From Fasciola hepatica (lineage: Eukaryota; Platyhelminthes; Trematoda; Plagiorchiida; Fasciolidae), in assembly GCA_948099385.1 (NCBI GenBank), contig CANUEZ040000105.1:2305001-2369000 (forward strand): DNA of 64,000 bases. Reading direction: 5' to 3'. The notes under the pieces are model-generated. The model was not told where the DNA came from. It made no database searches and saw only the letters and a program-made list of their open reading frames with translations. Within the stretch, counting starts at the first letter, position 1; each line of letters begins with the position of its first letter. Below are positions 12,318 to 22,225 of the stretch, one piece after another. The position numbers and the translations under genes were made by a program.

Positions 12318-12840
12318 TTGGTCACGGGAGCTGGAGTGCTTGGACTAAGATTCACTGCACGCGAAACCCGGACTTTGAGAGGTCTATAATAATTACCTCT
12401 GCAGTTGCGGGTATCCGAGGCTTAATTGCTCGTGGCATGTGTTTACTTACCTTTAGAAAACTTCGAAGGAAGTTTGAAAGATAGTCGAAAGCCCGATTTC
12501 TGCCAAATGCGCGGCGTTTACCTTCATGTCTAGGCAGCCAATGTTGATGTTCTTTGAAGAGCTTTATTAAATGCCTTTTCATTCCACTTATGTAAGTAGC
12601 ACCACAAGTGCACTTGCATTGAGAGGTGACAATGGATGAGGTCAAAAAGAGTAGCTTATTCCTATTTTCGCCAATAGTGACGTGAGGAACACGCATCTGA
12701 TCTCGGCGAGTTTGAAAGTGACCCCTTGAAGATGACTCTGTCGGCTGAGACGTTCCTCTTGAAGGGAAGTTGGATAAACAGTACGATTTTCTATCTGAGA
12801 GATTCTCACTGGTTTGGAGTTCCACGATTTCGAGCACTTC
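12318..12840 (-). mobile_element. Penelope-like element, GIY-YIG endonuclease end
   Basis: A 161-codon minus-strand frame resembles the C-terminal end of Penelope-like retroelements, whose single protein is RT plus a GIY-YIG endonuclease. Visible blocks are YCLSNFPSRG (family 'LPFKGD' strand), MRVPHV, then SQCKCTCGATYISGMKRHL, which matches the 'C.CG..YIG.T.R.L' core, followed by KEHQHWLP ('EH..WL'). The frame end, IIIDLSKSGFRVQ, and the codons beyond its stop (ILVQALQLP) match the terminal 'I..LKP.LCVQ..FV..L.LPW'. In the YIG core the Gly is Ser (YIS), so the nuclease is probably dead. No RT domain is recognisable upstream, so this is a truncated relic. Confidence 0.7.
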
Positions 12841-13807
12841 CGAAAGACCTTCCCAAACTATCTAATTAAATTATCTACATCAAATGGATTTATCAGTTTA
12901 CTTTGACAACCCCTGAGGTAGCCAGCTCTTCAAAAGTTTTCACACTATAACTCCAGGTAACCGGATTACAGACGGGCAAAAGACGAACTGAATTAAATAA
13001 TTATCTTACAAAGTGCCACACGTACAACGAAGAAATTCGGTTCTAAGATTCCCATAACTTTCAAGCGGATAAAGAATATCCTTCACAAAAGTCATACGTG
13101 AAGTTAATTTCCACTATCAGCAGCGGTTAGCTTCATGCAGAGTTCAGGATACTCCATTTTTCTGTTGTTTTTAAACGAATTATAGTTCTCTTTCTAGGAC
13201 TTCTGATGGACATCTTTCGTTTGCGAAGTTGATCATTGATGTAGGCTACTTTGACATTTTCTGCTGGGTAACTTTATCAGTAATTTGGCTTTAGCAGTGT
13301 GCATCGACCATGAACGATCAGTTTTAATTTCAGTGGTTGAGGGCCCAGACCAAATCCGAAGTGTTCTACTGTGAGGTATTCCAGTGGTGAACAACAACCC
13401 GTCCATCGCCTATCGATCTTTCTAATCCAGTGGTTCCACTAAGGGCCACGTGTCCCAATATCTCAACCTTCCTCATCACTATTTATCTTTGTCTTGGACT
13501 TTGGAATTCGTCTATTAACTAGTCCATCTTAGAAACAATTCAGTGAAGAGCTGCAACCTATGAATGGCCTCAGCATATTATGTATTACCTCTTCCAAAGC
13601 TTGATATTATTCCCACAGACTTCCTTTCAAGGATATACATTCTCTGGGTAAGCAGATTCCTCGATCGCATGCTTCACCCTAGTTTCCGGTTTTCAGTTTT
13701 ATTTTACTCATCCCTCATTCTTGTTCTTGTGCTGTTCTTGTTCGTCTTCTGCCTTTATGGGCTCACCCGGCAGGGAATCTCTAGGGATCGCTGTGGATCA
13801 AAAGGGA
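12841..13807. other. No recognised gene; pyrimidine-rich plus strand
   Basis: The plus strand is conspicuously T- and C-rich from about 13440 to 13760. The 130-codon frame at 13564-13956 encodes a very hydrophobic stretch (LFYSSLILVLVLFLFVFCLYG) that follows from the T-richness, and it then runs into a tRNA-like repeat. I do not regard it as a gene. Confidence 0.4.
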
Positions 13808-13950
13808 CCAGCTGTGGTGAGGCGGTCATCGCGGGGGCTTTCAATCATTCTGTCCTGAGTTTGATTCCTGCTTCCCCCGTTGGTCATTTTCCTCCAGCTA
13901 GCTGCCTCCAGCTGGCTGCGACCCCCTTCCTGAAATATGATACCATTACT
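13808..13950 (+). repeat. tRNA-like SINE fragment, family 1
   Basis: The sequence holds an internal-promoter-like layout: an A-box-like TGGTGAGGCGG near 13814 and a B-box-like AGTTTGATTCC near 13859. It is flanked by words (GCGGTCATCGCGGGG, CTTCCCCCGTTGGTC) that recur in diverged form on the minus strand at 22148-22225. Two diverged copies in one window support a dispersed, tRNA-derived repeat rather than a tRNA gene. It does not fold into a canonical cloverleaf by eye. Confidence 0.45.
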
Positions 13951-14160
13951 ACATAATAAATGAAAGAAAGTAGAAAGATAAAAGGATAGAAAATAATAAC
14001 ACATTCTATATCCGGGGTTGAGTAGTTCCTAATGTATCAGTAATTTACCATCACATTTATGCTGAATTTGTTGCTTACAATTGGAAAAGCGTTGAGAGGT
14101 TTATTCTTGCTAATTTCACATGAAAGACTGTGAGTTCCACAGTACGACAAATTACGAGCC

Positions 14161-14278
14161 TATATCACGCAATTACTTGCGAGTAGTATGGGATTGTTTA
14201 ATTTTTCGTTTGATTGACTGTCCTTTTGGACTCCACGTTTCACAATCCCACACTACTCGCAAGTAATTGCGTGATATA
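14161..14278. repeat. Near-perfect inverted repeat (37-bp stem)
   Basis: Positions 14161-14197 pair with 14242-14278 over 37 bp with a single mismatch, leaving a 44-bp loop. The arms begin TATATCACGCAATTACTTGC and contain GCGAGTAGT. The match stops sharply at both outer ends. Such a compact palindrome suits a small fold-back or MITE-type element, or a hairpin-forming RNA if transcribed. No coding sequence lies inside. Confidence 0.85.
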
Positions 14279-14486
14279 TGAACCAAAAACGCGAAGCAGG
14301 TTTAAAAATGTGAGTCCCTAACCCTCATCCTGTGGAGAAGACCTGATCTGGTGGGAGGCATTCGCTTAGAGTTAACTAGGTCCGGAACCGTGTCTCCATT
14401 TGAAAGCTGTCGGGCATTTCTGGCTGTCTTAGAGGTTGACATCTGTACAAGCTTAACTCGGTGATTCGGATCAGCTTCGAACAGGA

Positions 14487-14720
14487 GTGGGGTGGCTCAG
14501 TGGTAACACACACGCCTCAGAGATGGGAGGGCCCGGGTTCAAACCCTGGGTGTGGCAGAGGATAAGCACCACTGATGAGCTCTAACAAGAACGAAACTCA
14601 AGTTTGGTGCTTCCGAGTGCAGGTTGGTCGGATAACCAGAGGTTTGCGAGTGAGAGGTGGATTCCACAACTGTTCACTTTCGCCATTTCTCCTACTTTTG
14701 AAAACAAGACTTCAAAGTGC
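14487..14720 (+). repeat. tRNA-derived SINE (single copy)
   Basis: The head has a textbook A box (TGGCTCAGTGG-like, 14493-14503) and B box (GGTTCAAACCC, 14536-14546) at tRNA-like spacing. Downstream is a tail with GCACCACTGATGAGC, TCTAACAAGAACGAAAC and GGTGCTTCC. The same tail words recur after the other SINE heads at 17.3, 17.7, 51.2, 51.7 and 53.9 kb, which defines a shared core. It is a retroposed element dependent on a LINE for mobility, not a tRNA gene. Confidence 0.7.
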
Positions 14721-15684
14721 TTCACCTCGGAATGGTAGTTATTAGTCGTGTTTCGTCCGCCTCATTTGATCTTCTTTTGAGTGAAATAGCCAAGCAACAT
14801 AGTAAATAATGCGTCCATTACACACTGATTTATCTGTTTGTCGTTCTAACTCATTCACCAGATCTGAATTTCTAAACCGCTCTTCCACAGTTAACATACA
14901 AAAAGCTTTCTTCTGCCCTATCTGATGCGGGTGCTGATCAACAAGGACAAGAGTAAAACGCAAATACTTTGAGTGATGTTCCTATTTTGGTTTTTTCCCC
15001 TTGATGAATATTTTGCGCCCATTGTTGTATCTTTTGTTTGTTTTACCCAAGTTTTTCCGAGCTTTCTGGCCGAATTATAAGCATGTTGCTTGTAAGAGTC
15101 TTTCATACGAATACAAATACAAAATTCAATGATTGCTTATCCTTTGGTGGTAAATAACCAATTATCTTTTTTATTCACATAATTAACCAAGAGAAATACT
15201 CCTGTCACGTGGCCCTAGGGTAGCACCGTGTCTTTACATATGGCAGTACTGGTTTTAGACAGAAACTACGAGTATTTCAAGTAGGATTTGAATGTTTCCT
15301 AAGGGATATGATCAGGCCACGTATTCTTGAATTATATTCGCGGGGGGGGGCTGTAGGCGGAATTATGTTCTAGAATTTTCACCGTTGTCATTATACACAC
15401 TTAAATGGACTGAAACTGCAATAGACAAACCGTGGAAAATCGAATTTCATTCAAGGACCCAAAGGACAGTTGTCAGTATCAGGCCGTGTTTCTATTCAAT
15501 CTCAAAGCGAAATGTCAATGGAGCTCCACAATTATGTTGTCAACTGGATTGAATCGAATATATATAAATGTGTACTGAACCGACCAATATACAGATTTAG
15601 AGATACGTCCGAGAGTGAGTGTGTCCCAGCGTAGCTTGAGTGACAAAAAAAACACGATGGTAAAGCCGGGCCGAAGATTTGCAT
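14721..15684. other. No recognised gene
   Basis: Frames here are short. A run of nine G occurs at 15342-15350. Nothing else is recognisable. Confidence 0.35.
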
Positions 15685-15833
15685 ACCCAAAATCAGGAAT
15701 TGAGGTAAATCGAGCCAGGAAGTGCATCGCAAATCCTGTTCTGAAAACTGTCCGTTCTCTTTGAAGGATCATTGTAACGATAAACACTGACCACGTCATG
15801 GACAGTGTTATCGACAAAAGGACAACCGGATCA
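15685..15833 (-). CDS. Candidate exon with hydrophobic segment
   Basis: The minus-strand frame after a possible acceptor (TCCCAAG, 15834-15840) encodes a membrane-like stretch, LLSITLSMTWSVFIVTMIL, then a basic-polar stretch QRERTVFRTG and ARFTSIPDFG. A plausible donor (GTATGC) follows. The pattern of one hydrophobic helix followed by charged residues suggests a membrane protein. However, the reading phase needed here does not match the donors seen at the end of the candidate exon upstream (16079-16235), so the two may not be joined. The family is unknown. Confidence 0.2.
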
Positions 15834-16078
15834 CTTGGGACAGATTTTATTGATTACCACGTACGAGTTTATTCTCCTAACCCAGCCTGATGAAAGCACA
15901 GAAAAAATGTATTCTGCTGCACGGGCTCGCAGGACAATCTAAGCAGTAATGTTTTAAGTGAAGTTTATCACGGGGTAAAGATTATTGCCACTGTAATATG
16001 CTCAGATAGATCGCCATTACCATCTTTATCGGTGTAAGTGTTGATGCTTGCTGATGCACTTACTGAGCTCCGACTCAC

Positions 16079-16235
16079 CGAGTTTTCCTTCTGTCCTTGC
16101 AGATCGTATACGTGCAACCCCCACAGAAGACACTGCATCCCGCATACTACACCATGCTCGAAAGTCGGACCCGGATAGATTTCTGGGAACTCAACCATGA
16201 TGACCACTAAACCAGCTTCGCGTGTCCCGTGGGTG
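16079..16235 (-). CDS. Candidate internal exon, unknown protein
   Basis: The exon would open after an AAATAAG acceptor and end at a consensus donor GTGAGT (intron begins at 16078); a second strong donor, GTAAGT, lies 15 bp further on at 16063. The frame reads THGTREAGLVVIMVEF, then PGPTFEHGVVCG and LLWGLHVYDLQGQKE, which looks like real protein. The phase at its start (one base completing a codon) agrees with the donor of the upstream candidate exon at 16327. The acceptor has a poor pyrimidine tract, and I recognise no family. Confidence 0.25.
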
Positions 16236-16326
16236 CTTATTTCACGAAACTTTACCAAAATATTAGTTTCGCATTTGAAATATTTTGTTAGTTTTGTTTT
16301 TTCGATAATAACTGATATTTACGCAC

Positions 16327-16451
16327 GTCCTTTGCGCTTGAATGGTACCACGAACACCGACAAAATCCGCATCCGTTGGATCGCATGAACAGTACGTGTT
16401 TCTCCATCCAAAGTACAGTTCGCTTAAATCGGCTTTCTCAAACACCTGATG
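16327..16451 (-). CDS. Candidate exon, Cys-containing, unknown protein
   Basis: The minus-strand frame begins after a TTGGCAG acceptor. It reads VFEKADLSELYFGW, then CSCDPTDADFVGVRGTI, and ends at a possible GTGCGT donor (16321-16326). It would carry two bases into the next exon, which fits the start of the candidate exon at 16235 across a 91-bp intron. Two joined protein-like frames with compatible phase are the only evidence. The family is unknown and chance is not excluded. Confidence 0.25.
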
Positions 16452-17274
16452 CTGCCAACATATTTGGGTAGATTTTGGGTAACGGGCTGCTAGTTGTTCT
16501 TATCGCGTAATTTGTAGACGTCTAATGGGAACTCACTCGTCACTTGAATTGATTGCTTCACTTTTGTGACCATATTTGGTTTTTAGTCATATGAGATCGA
16601 AAAGGTTCAAACCTCAATAATATGGGGCTAATAGCCATGATGCTGGACTAGTTAACTACATGCATCCAAACAAGTCATTCGTGGTCATGAGCCGGGCAAC
16701 AGTGAGGTACCATTTGCATGACAGTAGACATGAGGCCGCTCGATTCGAAATGCACAACTTGAGGTTGATAGTCAGCAGTTTGGACGTCTTCGTCATCAAC
16801 TGGGTCCAAAAATTGATGTATTTCGTCTAATTTCATCAAATGGTAAAGAGAAACATAAAAAAGCAAGCGAAGCTGAATTGACTGTACTTACCTACGGTTC
16901 CCGGAGCCATATACTCAGTAATGATTCGGTTGAGTAGCTTTAGAAACGGCTTTCGTACAGTGCTTTAGAAGCTCTTTATTAGCAGGCGGTGTGATGTTTC
17001 ACGACGATTTATAAGGAAAACGCTATACGACTAAATAGCATTACAAGCGAGCTGGGTGCAATACCTGCTTTTTTGATAAATGACCACGATGCCGAATGGA
17101 TAACTAACACCTTTAGTTATGCTCGTTGTCTAGGCAAACGTACGGTTTCACACAATCTTACAATGAGCAGTGAAACTGAGATGAGTTTAAAACTCCGCTG
17201 GAGTGGGTGAAAGATAATGATAACTGATGGGCGGTAGAAGATTGGGTTTTCACGTAACACGACTCACCACGCAA

Positions 17275-17425
17275 TGTGAACATTTAAAACAATGAAAATC
17301 ATAGAAGTACTGCACAGCTGTCTCAACCTTGTTAGGATTCATTAGCAGTGCACATCTGCCGAGCCCCCATCTGGGACTCGAACCAGGAGTGAAGCATATT
17401 GTGAATGATCAATCGTACCATATAA
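17275..17425 (-). repeat. tRNA-derived SINE, left arm of the composite
   Basis: Read on the minus strand, a tRNA-like head with a good B box is followed by the shared core (GCACTGCTAATGAATCCTAA, then a GAGACAGCTGTGCAGTAC stretch) and a TTTTCATTG tail. It differs from its partner at 17605 at many positions, so the two arms are old or were independent insertions. Confidence 0.65.
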
Positions 17426-17604
17426 AAATCTAATCTCCCGCCACTCATATTCATGTAGTAGCCTTAGTTGTACTTGGGCCTCTATAAAGAAGCCTCACAC
17501 TATAATAGTCGCTGGCTGTGAGGGAAAAGCTTCACTAACATTCGAAGCCGGTATTGGGAGGGAGCTATGTCGCGTAGTGTATGTGCTAAGCCAACTGTTG
17601 AGAG

Positions 17605-17765
17605 CCAGCTCGGAGGCCCCTTTGGTTAAGGAGTTTGACAAGCGATTGTTCACCTCCGGTTCGAGTCCCCAATGGGGCTCGGTGGTTGTACTCGGCAGAT
17701 GATTCCTAAGAACGGTGAAACAGCGCTGCAGTGCCACTATGCTTTTTTATGTTTTGAATGTTCAC
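17605..17765 (+). repeat. tRNA-derived SINE, right arm of the composite
   Basis: The head has a perfect B box and a preceding tRNA-like stretch (TTTGGTTAAGGAGTTTGAC). The shared core follows (GATGATTCCTAAGAACGG, GAAACAGCGCTGCAGTGCC). The tail sequence (TTTGAATGTTCAC) is the inverse of the sequence flanking the left arm. Confidence 0.65.
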
Positions 17766-17788
17766 ACTGCATGATGAATCATATTACG

Positions 17789-20700
17789 TATTGATAAGCT
17801 AACTCAAAGTTAAAGACCTCAATAACTAGTTTCCTCCGTAGAGTCCACCGATGGCTCACCACCACATAATTCACAGAGAAGCACAACAGTATTAACAGAG
17901 TGGGGTGAAACAAGTATGGCGGTCAGCGGTGAATAGTGACCGACAGATTAGGTCGTAGATATCATCATTTGGGCTGCCTAACAATACAAACAGGGAAGTA
18001 CACCAAGTTCAAGCAATGAAATGGTATGGTAAGCCACAGCAAGATAGAGCAGCTAACAAGTGAGAAGCAATGGTAGACAATTACGTCGAGTGTACGATAT
18101 AGTCGAATGAGCTGATGTGGGCGTCACTGAACAGTCATGTGATGCGCGGCGTGCCGCGGAGTGGGCAGAGTACATTGTTAAGTTTGTACGCACATAACAT
18201 AAAGAGAGAAAGGGGATAATGAGCGGGGAGTAAAGTCGTTTTGGTGAACACCGAACAAAGCATGGCTAAGGAAAAGATAGTGGATTGAACAGTCACTTTT
18301 CGTTCTATATTTCAAGCATACCGTGAAAAAACTACTCACATTACGTCATCATCTACGTGGGGCAGTCAAGTCGTGAAGGCAAAAAAGTACCGGGGTTAAC
18401 TGAACTGTAATGTTGCTTTAATTCCAGTGCGGATTCTCAAAGGTGCGCAGGAAGTTGTAACTCAAAAAGTTGTCGTAACCGTGGTAGTCTGGTAAGAACA
18501 GATAGTTAGCGGGCCGAAGAAAGTGCTTGCAGCTCCCGTAGGTCATGACTCTATGCTGACAGCAAAGTTACCACATGGAAGTCAAGACCTTTGACTGTGA
18601 ATCACGTGCCGTATTTCAGCTGCGGTTGAACTTATCATCTAAACTGGTCACAGTTGTTAATTCCTGCAATAGTTAACCATTCAGCTTATAAGCTACTCTA
18701 TCATCAGTCTTCGCTTGGAATACTTATACCCAACTTACATTCCGTTCACGAGGTGCATAATGGTATTGACCTAAGATTGAGTAAATGGATGGGAAATGAA
18801 TGGGCTAGTAAAGGAATGACGGAAATATTAGCTGAAAAATGCAGGGGTTGTTCGCCTGTATAATAACACGTCAGTTTTAGCTGTTTTAGATCACGACAAC
18901 CTTGAATGGTGCTGACGATCGTAGATTAGATTATAGTCTTATAAGCTTATGGTCACTGGTCTTGGTGCAGGCGATGGTCAATTTAGGGGTCGATATTGGT
19001 ATGTGAATACATCTGGTAACTTCGTTTAGCGTTTTTCAGGGTACGGTCTGACATATCGTTCGACAGACGGCCTAGTCGTGCTAGCAGAGAGCACGCAATC
19101 ACCTGACCAGAATGAAGGTCAAGGCTTGAGCCAACGGATCTGCGAACGAGAGGACGCCTAGCTGCTGGCCATACCACCAATCGATCAATCAGAAGATTGA
19201 GTACCTAATGCGAGTTTGAAACCAGATAATCTGCGTTACAAAGAGGGCTGACAGTGGTTCTTCTCATATGAACGGTGAGCTCAAAAACTGAGATGATTTG
19301 AAGGTAGGATATTCTTCTCACTTGAGTGAGTGGTACAGTTCAGAACACCATGAATTTTCAGATGATTATGTTGATAAAATTTGTTGTCACGTACCTAACT
19401 TCTTTAACTTCTCTCCAATACCTCATGGTTGTTTTACCCCTAATTTTTGAAGTTTGTAGACAGGAAAATATCATTCATAATGAGATGATAATTTCAACGA
19501 AAACGTATGATACATGGTCAATAATTACATGCTTTGCTGTTGAGAGTGAAATCTCCTCTGGGAAAATCCAACTTTCTCCCTGATATGATCATCTTTCTTC
19601 ACGTTTTGAGTTTTCAAGTACAAAATACGTCCGTAACTGACTCGGATGCTCTCCAATATTCCTTTCTGTCCCGTCCTGTTCAGCTGGCATCTCCATCTGT
19701 GTGAGTATAATCACATTAAACTGAATCGCCCTCTTGTTGAGGTGGGAAGTGTTTTTGCATTACGCCATCGCGTAATCTTAGTGGTACTTTTTGGTTCCAG
19801 AGTTTTTTGTGTTATATGATGATTTTATCAGCAGTCTGGACAAACAGACAGGTAGACTGAAACACCAATCAAATTTGTTGACTGTTTGAAAAACTCACCA
19901 GTTTTTTTTCCCCGCAGCAGGAGAACATGGAGAGCAGAAATAATGGCAGCTTTTGTGGAACCTTGTGCATTTGTGTTTTCTTCCGTACTTTATTTTTATC
20001 GGGTTGCACATAACGTTTTGTTGTTATATCAAATAATTAAACACACATTTTCACGCATATGCAAGTGGCTACCGGGGATTGTTCTCCATGCGTTGGGTTC
20101 GAGCGTTTGGAGACCTGCTATAAGGAAAACCAAACTCATATCACTCTAAAGGCTGTTTACTAAGGCACCCACGTCGATGAGGCAGCCCGTGTGACAGTTG
20201 TCGGGATCCACCTACGACGAAGTATCTCGGAGAATGAGCCAAGTGCGTGGACAGTTCCGTATCTGTTCCGTGGGCATTGGAAGTAACCTGTAATTCACTT
20301 TGTGCTTATCCTATTTCCCTGTACCTTGGCGTACCTACTTTTCTTGGCTTTCGTTATTTTTGTCTATTTTCCTTTCGAGCCGCTAGACTTTCACAGTCGC
20401 TGCATTTCTATCTGAAATAGCCGAATTAGCACATTCCTCGTGGGGGGCACCCCACAAAACTAGTCATAATAAGTTCATTTCGGTTCAGACAAACATCAGC
20501 AGTGCACTGCGTGCGGTATATTTGGTTTCTATCTCCTAGAGGCCACCTCAGTAGGATATAAGGAAAAAGAACAATATCAAAGGTTTAATAGAAGAAATAC
20601 AAATATGAGTATCAAGTCGGTAAAGAAAGGTTGTGGATATAAAGAAAGTGACACCTAGACATATGCTCCTAGGTATCTAACCATTGAGTGGGGGGGGGTC

Positions 20701-22147
20701 TCTTGGACCCCACCCAGGAAGTCCTAATAAACCTAGTAAAATCGCATTTTCTCACTGTTGGAAAAGTGGGGACTTCCCCCCCCCCCCCTTCCGGTGACTA
20801 GTTTGGTTTCAGAAGACACAGGGCGTCTTTCAAAATGAACTAACTACCACACGGGTTCTCTCCTAAACTCTGACATTTTTCTCCCACTGTGGCATGCCGT
20901 TTTGTGAGGTTGAAAGGGCCCAATGGAGTCAAGAGGACAGTAAAAGTTTAAGAATGGTTTAATCTGCATCTGACAGTGCTAAACTATCCACTATCCAAAT
21001 TTCAAATCGACTGTGATCCGATAATACATAACCAGTCAATACGCCTCAAACGAAGACTGTATGAGTATTGGATCAGTACGAGTAGACCCATACCCCGTGT
21101 TTTGAAGTCTAAAGAACGGATTAATAATTCGACGTTGGGAATGATCTGTCTGCGCCCACTTGTGTTTTCATATGCCTTCATCATCACTCTCACGGCCAAA
21201 CCAGTTTCCAGTTGATTCGTAATTATTCTGTTTGACACAAAATTGTACTGCACAGTGCCGGTTAATGAAGCACTACTCAGTGTAATTATAGGCTGTATTC
21301 AACTATCTGAAACTACAGCACATTGGTTTCAGTCTTTTTGCGCATGTCAGCCCCGTGCCATCGAGTTTCACTGCGATAGTTTAATTTGTCCCATCTTTAG
21401 AGCAATACGTCCTAAACTGTTTTGTCCTATGAACAGCTCGATTTCGCAAAATTAGGCATAGATTCTCCAAATGAGTTTACAAGCCCTGTTTGTCTCTTAT
21501 GGGTGGAGATAGTTTACGTCCACTTATTGCAATCTTATGTTCGGTTTTGGTGTCTATCTGCCGACCAGTTCCACTGAACAGAAGGGGCTCTGGAGAAGGG
21601 TATCAGTCCCAACCACAGACTCTCGTTTTTACCATTCGAATTCGCATTCAGTCGTCTTCTAACAAACCAAAGATCGATCACTGAGGAATCCAAGTCTGAA
21701 CTGTTCTGTCTACACTTTTCCCCTATATAAGCAACTAGAAACCATTCACCGTGAAAACACGAAAGACGGTTAATCTCTGTTTCGATTGATCAACGTTCCA
21801 TAACCAATAACACGTAAACACCAACTATAAAGTCTCAGCTGTCGTGCCTAACAAACGGGACTGAAAAAAACAATATTGCCCAAAAACTACGTTCGTCTTC
21901 ATGGGTTTTTAATTGCTCAATTCTGATTCTGGGGACTGTGAAGTAAATTGTGTACTATTTTTGCCACAGTAGTACACGGGTGCAGTGAAATAAGCATACC
22001 TTATGGATTCAGATGTAAACTCCACTAGGAGTGAAGACCGATAGTGACGGGAAAAGAATACTTCTTTACTCTTATCTGTTGAGCTACAACGCACAATACT
22101 TCCCAAAGGAGCCCATCGAGAATCAAAGGCATATGAATAGAGAATTG
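17789..22147. other. No recognised gene
   Basis: This 4.3-kb stretch has only short frames. The 85-codon plus frame at 19326-19583 and the 87-codon frame at 19886-20149 show no recognisable domain. A GC-rich patch lies near 18120-18175. The sequence near 18983-19180 is GC-richer and may be an unrecognised repeat. G and C homopolymer tracts occur at 20690 and 20776 (listed separately). Confidence 0.4.
20690..20788. repeat. Paired G9 and C13 tracts with hairpin potential
   Basis: Nine G (20690-20698) are followed 77 bp later by thirteen C (20776-20788). Between them, GGAAGTCC at about 20717-20724 can pair with GGACTTCC at 20769-20776. Two competing stems are therefore possible. This could also be a simple homopolymer expansion or an assembly artefact. 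Confidence 0.6.
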
Positions 22148-22225
22148 ATTGTTGGGGGCAGAAATCAAACCTGGGAATTCAGGGTCTACGTCCACGATGA
22201 TGACAGCTTGAACACCGCTGGTCAC
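22148..22225 (-). repeat. tRNA-like SINE fragment, family 1 (second copy)
   Basis: Read on the minus strand, GACCAGCGGTGTTCAAGC, TGTCATCATCGTGG, CCAGGTTTGATTTCTG and CCCCCAACAATC follow the same order as the words at 13808-13885 on the plus strand. The B-box-like GGTTTGATTTC is degraded. It is one of two copies in this window; open frames over it on both strands (22025-22309) are incidental. Confidence 0.4.

Larger units (their letters stand above)
17252..17788. repeat. Fold-back composite of two head-to-head SINEs
   Basis: Two diverged copies of the same tRNA-derived SINE face each other. The left one is on the minus strand (B box 17374-17384, GGACTCGAACC) and the right one on the plus strand (B box 17658-17668, GGTTCGAGTCC). 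Beyond the SINE tails the outer flanks are also inverted copies: CGTAACACGACTCACCACGC at 17252 matches the reverse complement of the sequence ending at 17788. The whole unit is therefore one inverted repeat of about 537 bp with a central spacer of about 180 bp. The same layout and spacer words recur at 51.15-51.79 kb. Confidence 0.75.

Noticed and set aside
13564..13956. 130-codon frame with a strongly hydrophobic segment
   Set aside because: The hydrophobicity follows from a T-rich stretch, and the second half reads through a tRNA-like repeat, so a membrane protein gene is not supported.
14487..14560. Possible functional tRNA gene
   Set aside because: A and B boxes are good, but the acceptor stem does not pair properly and a SINE core follows, so it is a retroposed repeat.
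15685..15833. Assignment of the hydrophobic candidate exon to the XK-related (scramblase) family
   Set aside because: The pattern of one helix followed by basic residues is suggestive, but too few positions match to name the family.
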